From Geosiphon pyriformis (lineage: Eukaryota > Glomeromycota > Glomeromycetes > Archaeosporales > Geosiphonaceae): a DNA stretch of 64,000 bases. The notes under the pieces were generated by a model that worked only from the letters and a program-made list of their open reading frames with translations, was not told the DNA's origin and ran no database searches. The position numbers and the translations under genes are program-made. Location of the stretch: the NCBI GenBank assembly GCA_016748015.1, contig JAAOMT010000468.1:1-64000 (forward strand), read 5' to 3'. Shown here piece by piece: positions 53,595 through 63,965 of the stretch; within the stretch, counting starts at the first letter, position 1; each line of letters starts with the position of its first letter.

Positions 53595-54120
53595 ATGGAA
53601 GACCAAGATTTTGATAAATCTACACCTATGAAAAGAAGGGATGTAAAACAAATCTCCCAATCTTTCAAGCAAACAAAAAACAATATCACACCAGCCACTA
53701 TTACTGAAGACACCACCCTAGCTGCCATATTTTCTTTTGACATCAATAATTTGAACACCTATAGGCTTTTTAGTAGAGCAGCCATCAATCAGGATAAACC
53801 AATAACAGTCCTATACACTGATGCCAAAATTGGAGGAATAGACATTAAATTAATTTTAGATAGCAGATTAGCCAGTAGTATAATTACAAAACAGCTCATA
53901 AACCAACTAGGTTACTGAGTAGACCATGCTGCTACTGTTCAGATCATTATAGCTAATGGAAACACAAAAACCCCAATAGGAGAAATTGACAACTTCCCTT
54001 TCAGGATTAATAGAATTCAGATTCCTACCAAGATACTTGTCATAGAAGCTACTTAATATCAAGCTCTAATAAAAAATGATTGGTTGTCAAAAGCCAATGC
54101 TATGCTTGATTGAAATACCC
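53595..54120 (+). pseudogene. Gypsy aspartic protease, decayed
   Basis: The frame reads ITVLYTDAKIGGIDIKLILD then SRLASSIITKQLINQLGY. The catalytic D-S/T-G motif is DSR (codons 53859-53867), a Gly-to-Arg change. The following part continues after a TGA with IIIANGNTKTPIGEIDNFP and NDWLSKANAML, typical of retropepsin-like domains of Ty3 elements. The polyprotein could not be cleaved by this copy. Confidence 0.8.
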
Positions 54121-54404
54121 AAGAACTTTAATTCACGTTTAACGGACAGCATACCTGAGTTTCAGCTATATGTAGACACTTTAAAATCCAACATATTGAG
54201 GAATCTCTAATTGAATTCAAAGACACACTACTATCACTAACCATCAAGATCTATCAGGTTTCATGGGCAGACAATTATCAAACTGAACTACCTCCACCAC
54301 CAACCTGAGAAGAAAAAAGAAAAAGAAGAGCCAAAGAAGAACCCCAATCGTTATCATTAGGATATGTAACCTCAGACCAAAGAAATTTATTTTACCAACC
54401 TCCA

Positions 54405-55050
54405 AAACTAATATGTGTCGATTGTGAAAAGAAGCTATCCACAATAGGTGCATGTATTAGAAACAACAAAAAATGGCCCATTGCCACCAAATATTATTGC
54501 AGACCTTGTGTATGGAAAAGATTTAGATAATTGAAATAACAAGGCAAGTAAAACAATATGCCATGTCTTACATGTGATAAGATTCTGCCCAATGAAAGAC
54601 TCTAGAATAATGTGCTTGGCAAAGGAGAAACATACAATGAGGCTTGTTAGTACACCATATTAATTAATGATTAAATATGAAAGGGAACTCCCATTGAAGA
54701 TGCTTGAAAACAAGTACTCAATAAGCTGGACAGTTATCCATACAATGATCACAAAATTTGGAGAATGGTAAGTGCCAAAGCTGAAAACACCACACCTGAA
54801 GAAATATGAGAAATCAAAGACAATCCTTGAATGTCTGAATATAATGGACCTAACTACTCTGTGGATGATTTTTTTACAGATGACTCTGACACATTTCAGA
54901 ACCAATATCAAGAATTGGCCCTGACCCGAGAAGAGCAAGAACAGCAGTTAGTCAATCTAAATACCAAACTATGCAATTACTGCTTAATTTTTTGCCATTT
55001 TCAATATTGTGACAAGTGTGATCTCATGTTTAACCCACTTCCCAAAATCT
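54405..55050 (+). pseudogene. Cys-rich zinc-ribbon-like module in the Gypsy polyprotein
   Basis: Between protease and dUTPase are repeated CxxC pairs: CVDCEKKLSTIGAC, YYCRPCVWKRF, CLTCDKILPNE, and further on CNYCLIFCHFQYCDKCDLMF. Pairing suggests two or more zinc-ribbon-like folds, separated by an acidic linker with DDFFTDDSDTF. Stops interrupt the frame. No named family was recognised. A role in nucleic-acid binding is only inferred. Confidence 0.6.
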
Positions 55051-55232
55051 TATACCCAATCAACAAATTATCTAAGTCTAAGAAAGAAGAGGAATTACTC
55101 ACTAAGGACATATTATTTCAAGAGCCGAATCAGACTACTAAAATAAAACAATACCTTGTGTATCTTAATCTCTTCAAAGAATTAGAATTAAAATAGTACA
55201 GTAACAATAACAAAAGAATATGCCCAGAAAGA

Positions 55233-55620
55233 GTGCATAAGACCGATGCAGATTTTGACTTAAGATACTCTGGACAATTACTCATAATTATAGCCCCACA
55301 TTTCCTGGTAAAAATAGATCTCAAAATAGTGCTAGAAGTTCCTATTAGCACCATGATACAAGTAGTGTCTAGATCAAGCCTTGCAAAGAAAAAAATTGAC
55401 TTAAAAGAAGGAATTATTGATGCCAAATATATGAGAAACATCATTGTAATCCTATAGAACAATTCAGACAAACTCTACAAGATTGAATCTCATGAAAAAA
55501 TTGCCCAAGCCATCTTCCTACCTTTAGTCAAAATACCCCAATTAGTCTCAGTTACCACTTAAAAAGAATTAGGCCTTACTGGCCAAAAAATCAATGGGTT
55601 TGGCTCAAGTAGAAGAAAGA
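55233..55620 (+). pseudogene. dUTPase domain in the Gypsy polyprotein, decayed
   Basis: Five dUTPase motifs occur in order. Motif 1 is DADFDLRYSG (family AGYDL). Motif 2 is SRSSLAKK (PRSGLA). Motif 3 is GIIDAKYMRNI (G-IDADYRGE). Motif 4 is KIAQAIFLPL (R-AQ). Motif 5 is INGFGSSR (GFGSTG). Spacing fits the trimeric dUTPase fold of about 130 residues. dUTPases hydrolyse dUTP to dUMP and would keep uracil out of element cDNA. A TAG after motif 3 and another after motif 4 break the frame. The domain lies between protease and RT. Confidence 0.82.
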
Positions 55621-55994
55621 ATATAATGGTCAATTTTACAGAGGAGGATAGTAACCAGGTAGAACTTATCTATACCAACACCATCATTTCTATCCCTTTT
55701 TATTAGCAGTACATTCTCAAAGTTGACCAGAAGATTCAGAACCAAGCACTAGTCTTTGAGACCAATCCCAAAATCTGCTCGCTAGCCGACATTGCTAATC
55801 TGTACTTACCAGCTAAAGCTTATAAACACTTCAAAATTCCCATTTACAATCTAACCGAAGACATTATCGAAATTCCTAAAAAAACTCTTATTGGTTTCAT
55901 ATCTTCAGATATTCAGAATTCAGAAAAACTCCAGCTTATTCCAGATTTTGCTCAATTGTTCTTGTTCTGTGACATTACCTTACAAGTATAGAAC

Positions 55995-57330
55995 TTGCCA
56001 AAGGAAAGTTACTTGTTCACATCAGAAAAAATCAATAAACTCAATCCAAGAAACCTGAGTACTTTACAGCAAATACAACTTAAGATTTTATTGAACCAAT
56101 ACACCAATGTCTTTGCCAGCAAAAATGAGTTTGGACATACTGACATCATGAAACACCAAATTGACACTGGAGATGCTCGACCTATTAAGCAGCAAGCTTA
56201 TTGAGTACCTCCATCTGGCAATAATCTGATTAAACAGGAAATACAACAAATGCTTGACAATAGACTGATTAAAGAATCATTAAGCTCTTGGTTCTCTCCA
56301 ATGGTCTTAGTCACAAAAAAAAATGGGAAAGTACAATTTTATGTGGATTACTGGAAATTAAACAGCATTACTTAAGGAGATAGCTATTCCACTCTTCTTA
56401 TCCAAGAAATTTTAAACAACTTAGGAAAAAAGAAATGGTTCTCATCACTAGATCTAGCCAGTGGATATTGGCAAGTCGAAATGGACCCAAAAGACAAAAG
56501 GAAAACAGCATTTACCACATGAAACAGAAATTTTGAATTCAACATGATGCCTTTTGGACTGTGCAATGCTTCCACTACCTTCCAATGTCTCATGGATGTT
56601 GTGTATAAAAAAATCTTGTAAAAATCAGTCGTAGTATACTTGGACAACACCAATGTCTTTTCAGAAACATTTAACAAACATTTGCTCTATCTGTAACAAG
56701 TCTTTAAATGTCTTCAAGATGCCAGATTGAAACTCAACCCTGATAAATGCTTTTTTAGGAAAACTAAACTGAAATTCTTAAAACATGTGATCAACAAGAA
56801 CAGAGTAAAACCTGACTCAGACAAAATCTAAAAGATCAAGAATTTTTTAGCTCCAATCAACTTATGAGAGCTGCGAAAATTTTTAAGATTGGCTAGATAC
56901 TACTGCTAATTTGTCAAAGGATTCTCAACTATTGCAAAACTTCTTTATCATTTGTTGTTCAAATACGTGCTGTACCTGTGGAAAGAAAAGCAACAAAAAG
57001 TCTTCAATTATCTTAAACAGCAATTAATTACATCTTTAATACTAATCTATCCTGACTTTACCAAACTATTTATTGTTGCTACAAATGCATTAAAAAATGC
57101 ACTAGGAGCTGTATTATCACAAATAAGACTGGACAGAAGAGAACATTTAATTACTTATGCCAGTCGCAGTACCAGCCCAGCAGAAAAAATATATAGTGCA
57201 ATAGATTTGAAATGTTTCACCATTTATTGAGCTGTACAAACATGGAAATACTATTTCCAGCAACTATTTGACCTATATACTGATCATAAAGGACTTATCT
57301 GGTTACACAATAACCCATAATTAGAAAAAA
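55995..57330 (+). pseudogene. Gypsy reverse transcriptase and RNase H, decayed
   Basis: The frame shows MKHQIDTGDARPIKQQAY, MLDNRLIKESLSSWFSPMVL, DLASGYWQVEMDP and MMPFGLCNASTTFQCLMD. The catalytic box is VVYLDNTNVFS in place of YLDD (codons 56637-56648), so one metal-binding Asp is Asn. The connection domain (RKFLRLARYYC-FVKGFS) and RNase H follow. The latter reads ATNALKNALGAVLSQI: the first catalytic Asp of the TDAS motif is Asn at 57084-57086. Stops lie at about 56203, 56375 and elsewhere. It is inactive. Confidence 0.88.
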
Positions 57331-57449
57331 AATATGCTAGATAGAGTACTTATCTGCAACAATTCCCACTCAAAGTTAATTACAAAGAAGGATCCAAGAA
57401 CACCAATGTCAACAGTTTGTCAAGGATACTACAAACCTAATCTCGGACC

Positions 57450-58720
57450 CATGAATACACTTACTTATCAGCAATTACATCAGTACCTATTAACACTATG
57501 TTTTAAGAAGATTTTATCTCAACAGAAACAAAATACCATACAGAAACAAGCACAAAATTACTTTATTCAAAATAACCAACTCTATCATCGAGAACAACAA
57601 AACCACACCACCTTACAACAATTGATCAAGGACAGTGAAAAAGAAGCTATATTATATAGTATGCATTCTGACCCAACTGCAGAACACTTTAACAAAGACA
57701 CAACTCTAGAAAGAACAACAAATCTATACTATTGGCTTATGATGTATAAGGATATCTTTGAATATGTTTGCAATTGTAACTCATGCCAGCAAAGAGAAAG
57801 AGCCAGAATAATGGAACCACTTTGACCCATTCCAATTGGAAATCCATTTGATAGAATTGGAATTGATTTGGTTGGTCCTCTTTTGATTACATTCAAAGGA
57901 AATTATTACATTACTGTAGCCATAGACTATTTTACAAAATGACCAGAAGCCAGAGCAATCTAAGTAGTTGATGCCAAAACAGTAGCCAAATTCATACACC
58001 AAGATTTAATATGCAGACATAGATGTCCAAAAAAACTGTTATCAGACCAAGAAACACATTTTGTCAATACTACATTAACTGAATTGAGTCAACATTTTGG
58101 TATAAAATAACCATTATCATCACCATATTACCCACAAACAAATAGACTGGTAGAATGGTTTAACAGAACATTATGTGAAGCATTAGCAAAAATAAGTTAC
58201 AAAAACAAACAAGAATAGAACTTATTCATACTTTCTGTGCTCTTTGCATATCAAACATTAAAGCAAAATATAACACAGTTCATACTATTTAAATTAGTCT
58301 ATAGAAGAAAAGCAACATTACCTATTGAACAAGAAATAGCATCCTATTCAACCAAAACTATCAACAAAAAAAATTTTGAAGATATCTTATGCCAAAGAAT
58401 GTAGCTAATGGAAACATTAGAAAACAATCATAGAATAATGGCTGACAATATTAATAACACTCAAAAATGACAAAAAAAAAGACATGACAATCATCTATTC
58501 AAACAACCAATGGAATTTAAGATTGGAGACCAAGTACTATTACATTATACAAAAGCAAAAAAACAATGGAGCAGAAAGTTTGATCCAAAGTAGGATGGTC
58601 TATTCTACATACATGAAGCATTAGGAAATAAAGCTTACAAATTATGATTGGAAGACAGGATTTTAAAGAAAGTAGTTCATAGGAATCGATTAAAAATTTA
58701 TCATGTAAAACAACAGTCAT
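57450..58720 (+). pseudogene. Gypsy integrase, decayed by stops
   Basis: The HHCC zinc-binding part is readable as YSMHSDPTAEHFNKDTTLER to CNCNSCQQR. The catalytic core retains its three acidic residues: GIDLVGPL, LLSDQETHFVN and NRLVEWFNRTL. The C-terminal module KFDPK-DGLFYIHEALGNKAYKL resembles the GPY/F domain with GPF changed to GLF. TGA or TAG codons occur at about 57823, 57940 and 58108, among others. Integrase inserts the cDNA into the genome. Confidence 0.85.
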
Positions 58721-59632
58721 TATTATCAGTACATCAACTAGGAACACAAATTCCATTAATCAGACCAGAAGATATACCACAAGATCTGGAACCAATTATT
58801 GTTATCAAAATGTAGACAACACATAGCAAATTAAATTGGAAAATTCAAGTATATATACTATCCAGAAAACAATGAGAAAACGATAGAATTTTTTTCAATG
58901 TGGACTTTTCAGATCAAATTCTACAACTTTTGAAACAACTGTTTGATGCAATTCAACAATCTTCTGCTCAAATAGAAATCACAATTGATAAAAAAGAGAT
59001 ACAATACAGGGATAAAAACAAGAAAGAGGTGGACGGAAGTTCAACTAGAACTAAGCTGTCTCACCCTTACAAACAAACCTCTCCTTACAAAAGAAAAAGA
59101 AAAGGAAATACAGTGGAGATAGAACCTAATACAGCTAAGAAGAAGGGGAAGGAGACAGAAATGAAACTGTGTTGGGTGAGAATTGAGAAAATAAGGGAGG
59201 GTCTAAACAGACAAACACCAGAGCTGATAACAGAAGAATGAATACTTGAAAACACAAAGAAATGGAAAAAGAAACTTCTATTTGTCTATTGACTATTTAA
59301 AATTGGGTTACAATTAGGATTAAATAGCCCATACGAAGACTTCAACTGTCAAACAATCAACAAAGAAGCCTGCAAACAAGTAAAAGAATTTGTGAAAAGA
59401 AACAACTTAAATCTATACTATAAAGCAATATACTGATTATATTCAGTATTTAAATACTGTCTAATGGTACTACTAGACAAAACTCTGAAAACTATCACAG
59501 TCAACAACATAAGACAGATGACAAACACCCAATTTGAAGTTCTACAAAAAGCAATACTGAAGACAACATTCAAGTTCTTTATGAAAAACACAAACTTGGC
59601 TGAAATAAATGATTTTGCAAGAGCTCAATTTT
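58721..59632 (+). pseudogene. Gypsy 3' region, unassigned
   Basis: After the integrase a mostly open stretch reads QILQLLKQLFDAIQQSSAQI, then a Lys/Arg-rich part (PYKRKRKGNTVEI), then VKEFVKRNNLNLYYKAIY before a TGA and MTNTQFEVLQKAILKTTFKF. No envelope features (signal peptide, membrane span) are evident. It could be an additional small ORF or the C-terminal tail of the polyprotein; no family is recognised. Confidence 0.45.
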
Positions 59633-59646
59633 AAAAAGAGAGAAAT
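59633..59646 (+). other. polypurine tract
   Basis: AAAAAGAGAGAAAT directly precedes the 3' LTR, the position from which plus-strand DNA synthesis is primed. Confidence 0.75.
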
Positions 59647-59648
59647 AA

Positions 59649-60556
59649 TATTACCTGAGTAGAAAAACCAAAAAACTATGGAAAAATGTAACAAAAAAAT
59701 GTAACAAAAAAAACATGGTACAACTCGAGATAACACAAAGCAAAAATAAGCAATAGCTAGCAATAACAAGCAATAGCTAGCAAATGCGAGCAATAGCTAA
59801 CAATAATGAACAATAGCTAGCAATAGTGAAGCAATTAAAAGCAATTCTGTAAAACTAAAAGAATGTATAAAAGCAAGTAGTTGTAGAAGTTGAAAAGTTA
59901 GACAGTTAATTAGGAATTAATTTTACTTTGTATTATACTTATCATATATCTATAGTCTGAAATACAATAAATTATCAAAACCAAATTCAATTCACCAATT
60001 CATGTTCTTTTATCTTATGAATTTTAATTGAAATTAAAATCAGTATTTTTTACTTTTGTTCTGGGACAGATGCCATTGGCATAAACATCTTGAACTCTTA
60101 ACAATTTGGACTAATTGCTCTTGATTATGGTGATTAATGGAAACTAATTCTTTTTTTTTTTTTTTTTTTCTTTTTTGAAGTGGCAACATAGGAAAATCAA
60201 CTGTCTTGAAATAGACTTCATGATAGCCTGGTAAAAAAAAGAAGCTCCTTCTAAGTTTTGGATATTAATGTTATTTTAGTAGCTTATTAGAAGAATGAAA
60301 AGACAATGTCAGACTATAATAACTGTGCTTGTTAGTGCAGAGAAAAAAGTTTATATTTACAGAAAACATTGTAATCGACAAAAGACAAATTCTGTGCCTT
60401 ATAACCAAAGAACTCAACAGGTAAATTTACAGCCAGAAATAGACCTTCAGAGACTGATAACACTGACATGGCAAAAAAAGCAGACAATTTTGAAAGATAA
60501 CCCAAAACTAGAGCACTAAATATTACCACTATACTCTACCCAATTTACCTATAACA
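59649..60556 (+). repeat. 3' LTR of the Gypsy element
   Basis: This 908-bp partner of the 5' LTR has the same TATTACC start and ATAACA end, a TATAAAA at 59866-59872 and AATAAA at 59966-59971. It is about 65 bp longer because a short tandem repeat near 59743-59829 is expanded. Confidence 0.9.
59743..59829. repeat. AGCAATAGCTAGCAA minisatellite in 3' LTR
   Basis: About four to five imperfect copies of a roughly 15-20 base unit (AGCAATAGCTAGCAAT), present about once in the 5' LTR. The extra copies account for the length difference between the LTRs. Confidence 0.8.
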
Positions 60557-60560
60557 ATGC
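60557..60560. repeat. target-site duplication ATGC (right)
   Basis: Matches 50742-50745. It lies between the terminal ACA of the 3' LTR and the resumed LINE coding sequence. Confidence 0.85.
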
Positions 60561-62330
60561 AGTTAAATATTCTGTTTCTTCCCATTGGCAAAGACAATTT
60601 GCATCTCTCAATTATGTTGATAATGGTGCATTTTCTGGTGTGATAAAGCAAATTGATTTTAATGAGTTTTTGTTAGTAATCAAAAATTTTCCTGATGGCA
60701 AAGCTGCTGGATTGTCTGGCATCTTTAATGAAATATGAAAACATAGTAATGAATTTGTCCTGGTCTTTTTTCTACATCTTTTTAATCTGTGTTTGACATG
60801 TGAATCTGTTTCTAATGCCTGGAAAAAAGCCTGGGTATCTATGATTCCAAAATCTTATAAGTAAGAAGGAATTTTGATGAACACCAGACCTATTGCTCTT
60901 ATTGAGACTGCTAGAAAAATTTTCTTAAAGATTCTGTGTGATCATATTTCAAAGACTTGCAATACACATGACATTCTGCATAATGACAATTTTTCAGTTT
61001 TGAAAAGCACTTCTATTTAGTCTTTTATTTTCATTATAGGATCTGTTATAAAAGATGCTTTGAAAAAGGGCAAAGAAATTTGGTTGGTTCTTTAGAACAT
61101 GCACAAAGCTTACAATTCAGTAGGCTGGTTGTATTTGAAAAACAGTTTGGAGAAAATCAAGATGTGTAAGAAGTTTGTTAGGTTTTTTGGTCATATTTAT
61201 AATGATTGTATAAATAAAGTTATAACAGACTTTGGTTTGTCTAAAGGTTATAAAGTTCACAATAGTCTGGACTAAGACGAAGTTTTTTTTCCTCTTCTGT
61301 GGAAAATTTTTTATGATTCTCTGTTGTGTAAGGTTAAAAAACATAAATCACTTTTTGGATATTGGGTTGATTCCAAATTTGTGGCCAAAATGGGTAGAAT
61401 TGAGTCAAATGCTGGTCTGACTTTATATTTGGCTGCTGGTGCTTTTGTGGATAATACCATTTAAGTTGGCAACTGTCACACAGTGACACAGAACATTTTG
61501 AATATTGTTAATGAGTTCTTTGATTTAATGGATATATCAATCAACACAGATAAGATGGTTGCCATTTCTATTAATCCAAAAACCAGTGATATCTTTTTAA
61601 TTGTTAGTGGATCTCCAATTTCAATTGCAAAGACTGGTAAGGCTTATCAGTATTTAGGCATTTTTCTGTTAACTAAAGGTCTTTTTGGTCCAAGTTTGAA
61701 GAAGACAAATTCGGATGTGAAGTTTTTTTCATCCATAGTTTTGCACAAAGCTATCTTGGACAAGCAGTTCTCTTATTTAGTTTTAACTGTTTTACAGCCC
61801 ATAGTGAAATACAGAACTCAGTTTAGCTTCATTAATAAAGACACATATAAGAAATGGGATCATATGATTAGAAAGAAATTGAAGTCTAAAGCCAGTTTGT
61901 CCAAGAACTTTCCTAATAAGGCTGTGTACCATTTATCTTTGTACAATTTGAAACTTTTTGAGCAAGTTCAGACAGAAGGAAAGATGGCATTGGTATTGCA
62001 GTTTGCTAATAATAAAAAAATAATGGGTCGACTTTTTGAACATAGGTTAATGAATTTGCAAGTTTTGGGCTGGGTATTTTGGAATCCTCTTTAGTTTCCA
62101 GTTAAGTTAATGGTCAATCTAATGAACAATTTTCTGGCTGGTGTTACTAAAATTTTTTTGCATAATGAGATTTTCTTGGCCAATAGCTTGTCCAATGCTT
62201 TTTGTTTTAAACATAGTTTTCCTGTTTTAGATATTTTGGGTCAGGTACTATACCTCCGAATTTACAGATTACTGAAGTGTTTTGGGATTATTTTTGCAGA
62301 TTAATTTTTGAACAGCCATGGAGAATGTTT
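60557..62330 (+). pseudogene. LINE reverse transcriptase, decayed
   Basis: RT blocks in order are FPDGKAAGLSGIFNE, LMNTRPIALIETARKIF, DNFSVLKSTS and an interrupted KAYNSVGW. The catalytic box reads AFVDNTI in place of FVDD (61450-61455), with the next codon TAA where Trp is expected. The thumb region (ISIAKTGKAYQYLGIFLLTK, LVLTVLQPIVKYRTQFSF) is followed by the linker ending near 62304. The order matches an ORF2 of a LINE with a downstream RNase H. Several TAG, TAA and TGA codons interrupt it. Confidence 0.85.
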
Positions 62331-62519
62331 TAATTAGAAAAATTTTCACCATTGGAAATAATTGGATTCTAAGGATCCAGTTTCCTTTTGGTTCACACTG
62401 GTTTCAGATTTTGTCAAGAATAGTGGTCTAATTAAAGGTTCTTTTTTCACTTTTAGACACTCTTCCAATTTGAATGTTTTTAATACAGACAGCATTGGTG
62501 TTATTTACTCTAGTCTAAA

Positions 62520-62970
62520 AAATGCCTTTTTGTCTAAAATTTCGATTTACACTGATGGTTCTATTAAAAACTTTGGTACATCTAGTGCTGCCAGAGAAAC
62601 TGCTGCCTATTTTTCTGATCTGGGTTTGCATATAAGAGTAAAGGTTCATGGTTTGTTATTATTTATCTTGGCTAAAATACAGGCTGTTGTATTGGCTCTT
62701 GAGTGCATTCTAGCTTTCTCTAAAGTCACAGTTTTTTCTAACAGTCAAGCTTCCTTTGATGCTTGCCAGACTGAGTTGAGATTGGTGGCTCTTAATTTTC
62801 ACAACAGATGCTAGATAAAGTGCCATTATATTAGCAATTTAATCAAATATAAAAACATTTTTGTTATTTGGGCAAAAATGAAGAGTCATTCTGGTGTATT
62901 GGGTAATAAGCATACTAATAGGTTGGCTGATCTGGCCACCTCATCAGGGCTTGTTCTTTTAGCAAATATC
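62520..62970 (+). pseudogene. LINE RNase H domain, decayed
   Basis: The frame reads ISIYTDGSIKNFG (first catalytic Asp kept) and LAKIQAVVLALEC (catalytic Glu of AELQAV is Lys, codon 62674-62676). It continues VTVFSNSQASFDAC (catalytic Asp is Asn, codon 62740-62742) and MKSHSGVLGNKHTNRLADLA (last Asp kept). A TAG lies at 62814. The domain degrades the RNA strand after reverse transcription; this copy is dead. Confidence 0.82.
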
Positions 62971-63159
62971 AAGAAAAAATTCTTATTGGCAAATAGTAAG
63001 GCAATTTTTGACAATGCATGTTACTTTGTTAGAATAATAAATAATACTATTAGGTGTTTTCAATGGAAATTTGAATCTGGTTTAAGCATCATAGATTCTT
63101 TGTGAGTTGGCAACATTAATTGGATTTGTATTGTCTTAGTTTGGCACCTTGATTTCTAT

Positions 63160-63504
63160 ATGTTCATTAGATATATGAGCAAAGCCACTTCTGGCTTATA
63201 TACATATTTGATAAAGGCTTTGTACAAAAAACTGCCTGTGGTTATCAAGAAGCATTTGTATGATCACAGCTATTCTAGTGTTTTGTGTGTGTGTTGTAAG
63301 AAGGTAAATTTCTCAGATCATAGTTTTGTTTATGGCTTAGACTTTTCAACATGTCAAGGCTTATTGAGCAAGTATTCTTCTTTTTGGAAATTTCTTACTA
63401 GTGCAACCTTGTCATCATCTGTAGTTTTTCAGTCTTTGGCTTTATCTGCTTCTGATATTGAACTTTATATGGTTTTATACAAGAGGTTTATATTCGAGAA
63501 TTAG
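63160..63504 (+). pseudogene. LINE ORF2 C-terminal zinc-finger segment, decayed
   Basis: An open stretch with YLIKALYKKLPVVIKKHLYD followed by VLCVCCKKVNFSDHSFVYG, a CX2C...H pattern in which the last Cys expected four to five residues after His appears as Tyr. It ends at a TAG at 63502. Beyond it the frame can be followed to about 63870 with stops (ARLRH-like part, LLRIERGHATNFGLNVGCLF). Confidence 0.6.
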
Positions 63505-63929
63505 TTGGTAGAAGCTAAGGCCTCTTTTAAAGATGCTAAGCTTGTGACATGTAATCTAATCAAATTCATTTGAAGTATGATTGTTGGCCATAGAGAGCAA
63601 ATTTGGACACCTAATTTGAAGCTTTGAGCTAAAATAGAGTGTTAAAGATTGATACATGTGGATGGGTTTTTATATGATATCATTCAGGGTTTTTCTACTA
63701 AAATTTCAGATAGTATTGCTCATTTGTTAAGAATTGAAAGAGGTCATGCCACCAATTTTGGCCTGAATGTTGGCTGTCTGTTTTTTGTTGGCACTACTGG
63801 CAAAGTTACAATTAATATAATTGTGTAGTATAGCCTTGATTGGCTAAATAACTGGTCACATATAGCAAACACGTAAATCACATTTAATTTAGAACTTTAG
63901 ATTGTTGTATTGTATTAGATAGTAATTGG

Positions 63930-63965
63930 GCTTTATTTGTTAAAAAAATAAAAAAATAAAAATTT
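63930..63965 (+). terminator. LINE A-rich 3' tail
   Basis: TTAAAAAAATAAAAAAATAA-type sequence marks the end of the LINE. Such tails are remnants of the poly(A) or a (TAAAAAAA)n repeat at the 3' end of LINEs. Confidence 0.6.

Larger units (their letters stand above)
50746..60556 (+). mobile_element. Ty3/Gypsy LTR retrotransposon with dUTPase, full length but dead
   Basis: The 9.8-kb element has two LTRs, a primer-binding-like site, a polypurine tract and a 4-bp target duplication. The domain order is gag with zinc knuckle, protease, Cys-rich module, dUTPase, RT, RNase H, integrase (HHCC, DDE, GPY/F), then an unassigned 3' region. RT before integrase makes it Ty3/Gypsy (Metaviridae). In-frame TAG, TAA and TGA codons occur throughout and catalytic residues of protease, RT and RNase H are changed, so it is not autonomous. 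It sits in the ORF2 of a LINE on the same strand. Confidence 0.92.
60557..63965 (+). mobile_element. LINE retrotransposon, 3' part
   Basis: Continuation of the LINE after the nested Gypsy element: RT, RNase H, a C-terminal zinc-finger-like segment and an A-rich tail (TTAAAAAAATAAAAAAATAAAAA near 63938-63962). The sequence after the tail reaches the window end, so the LINE target duplication cannot be checked. Confidence 0.85.
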
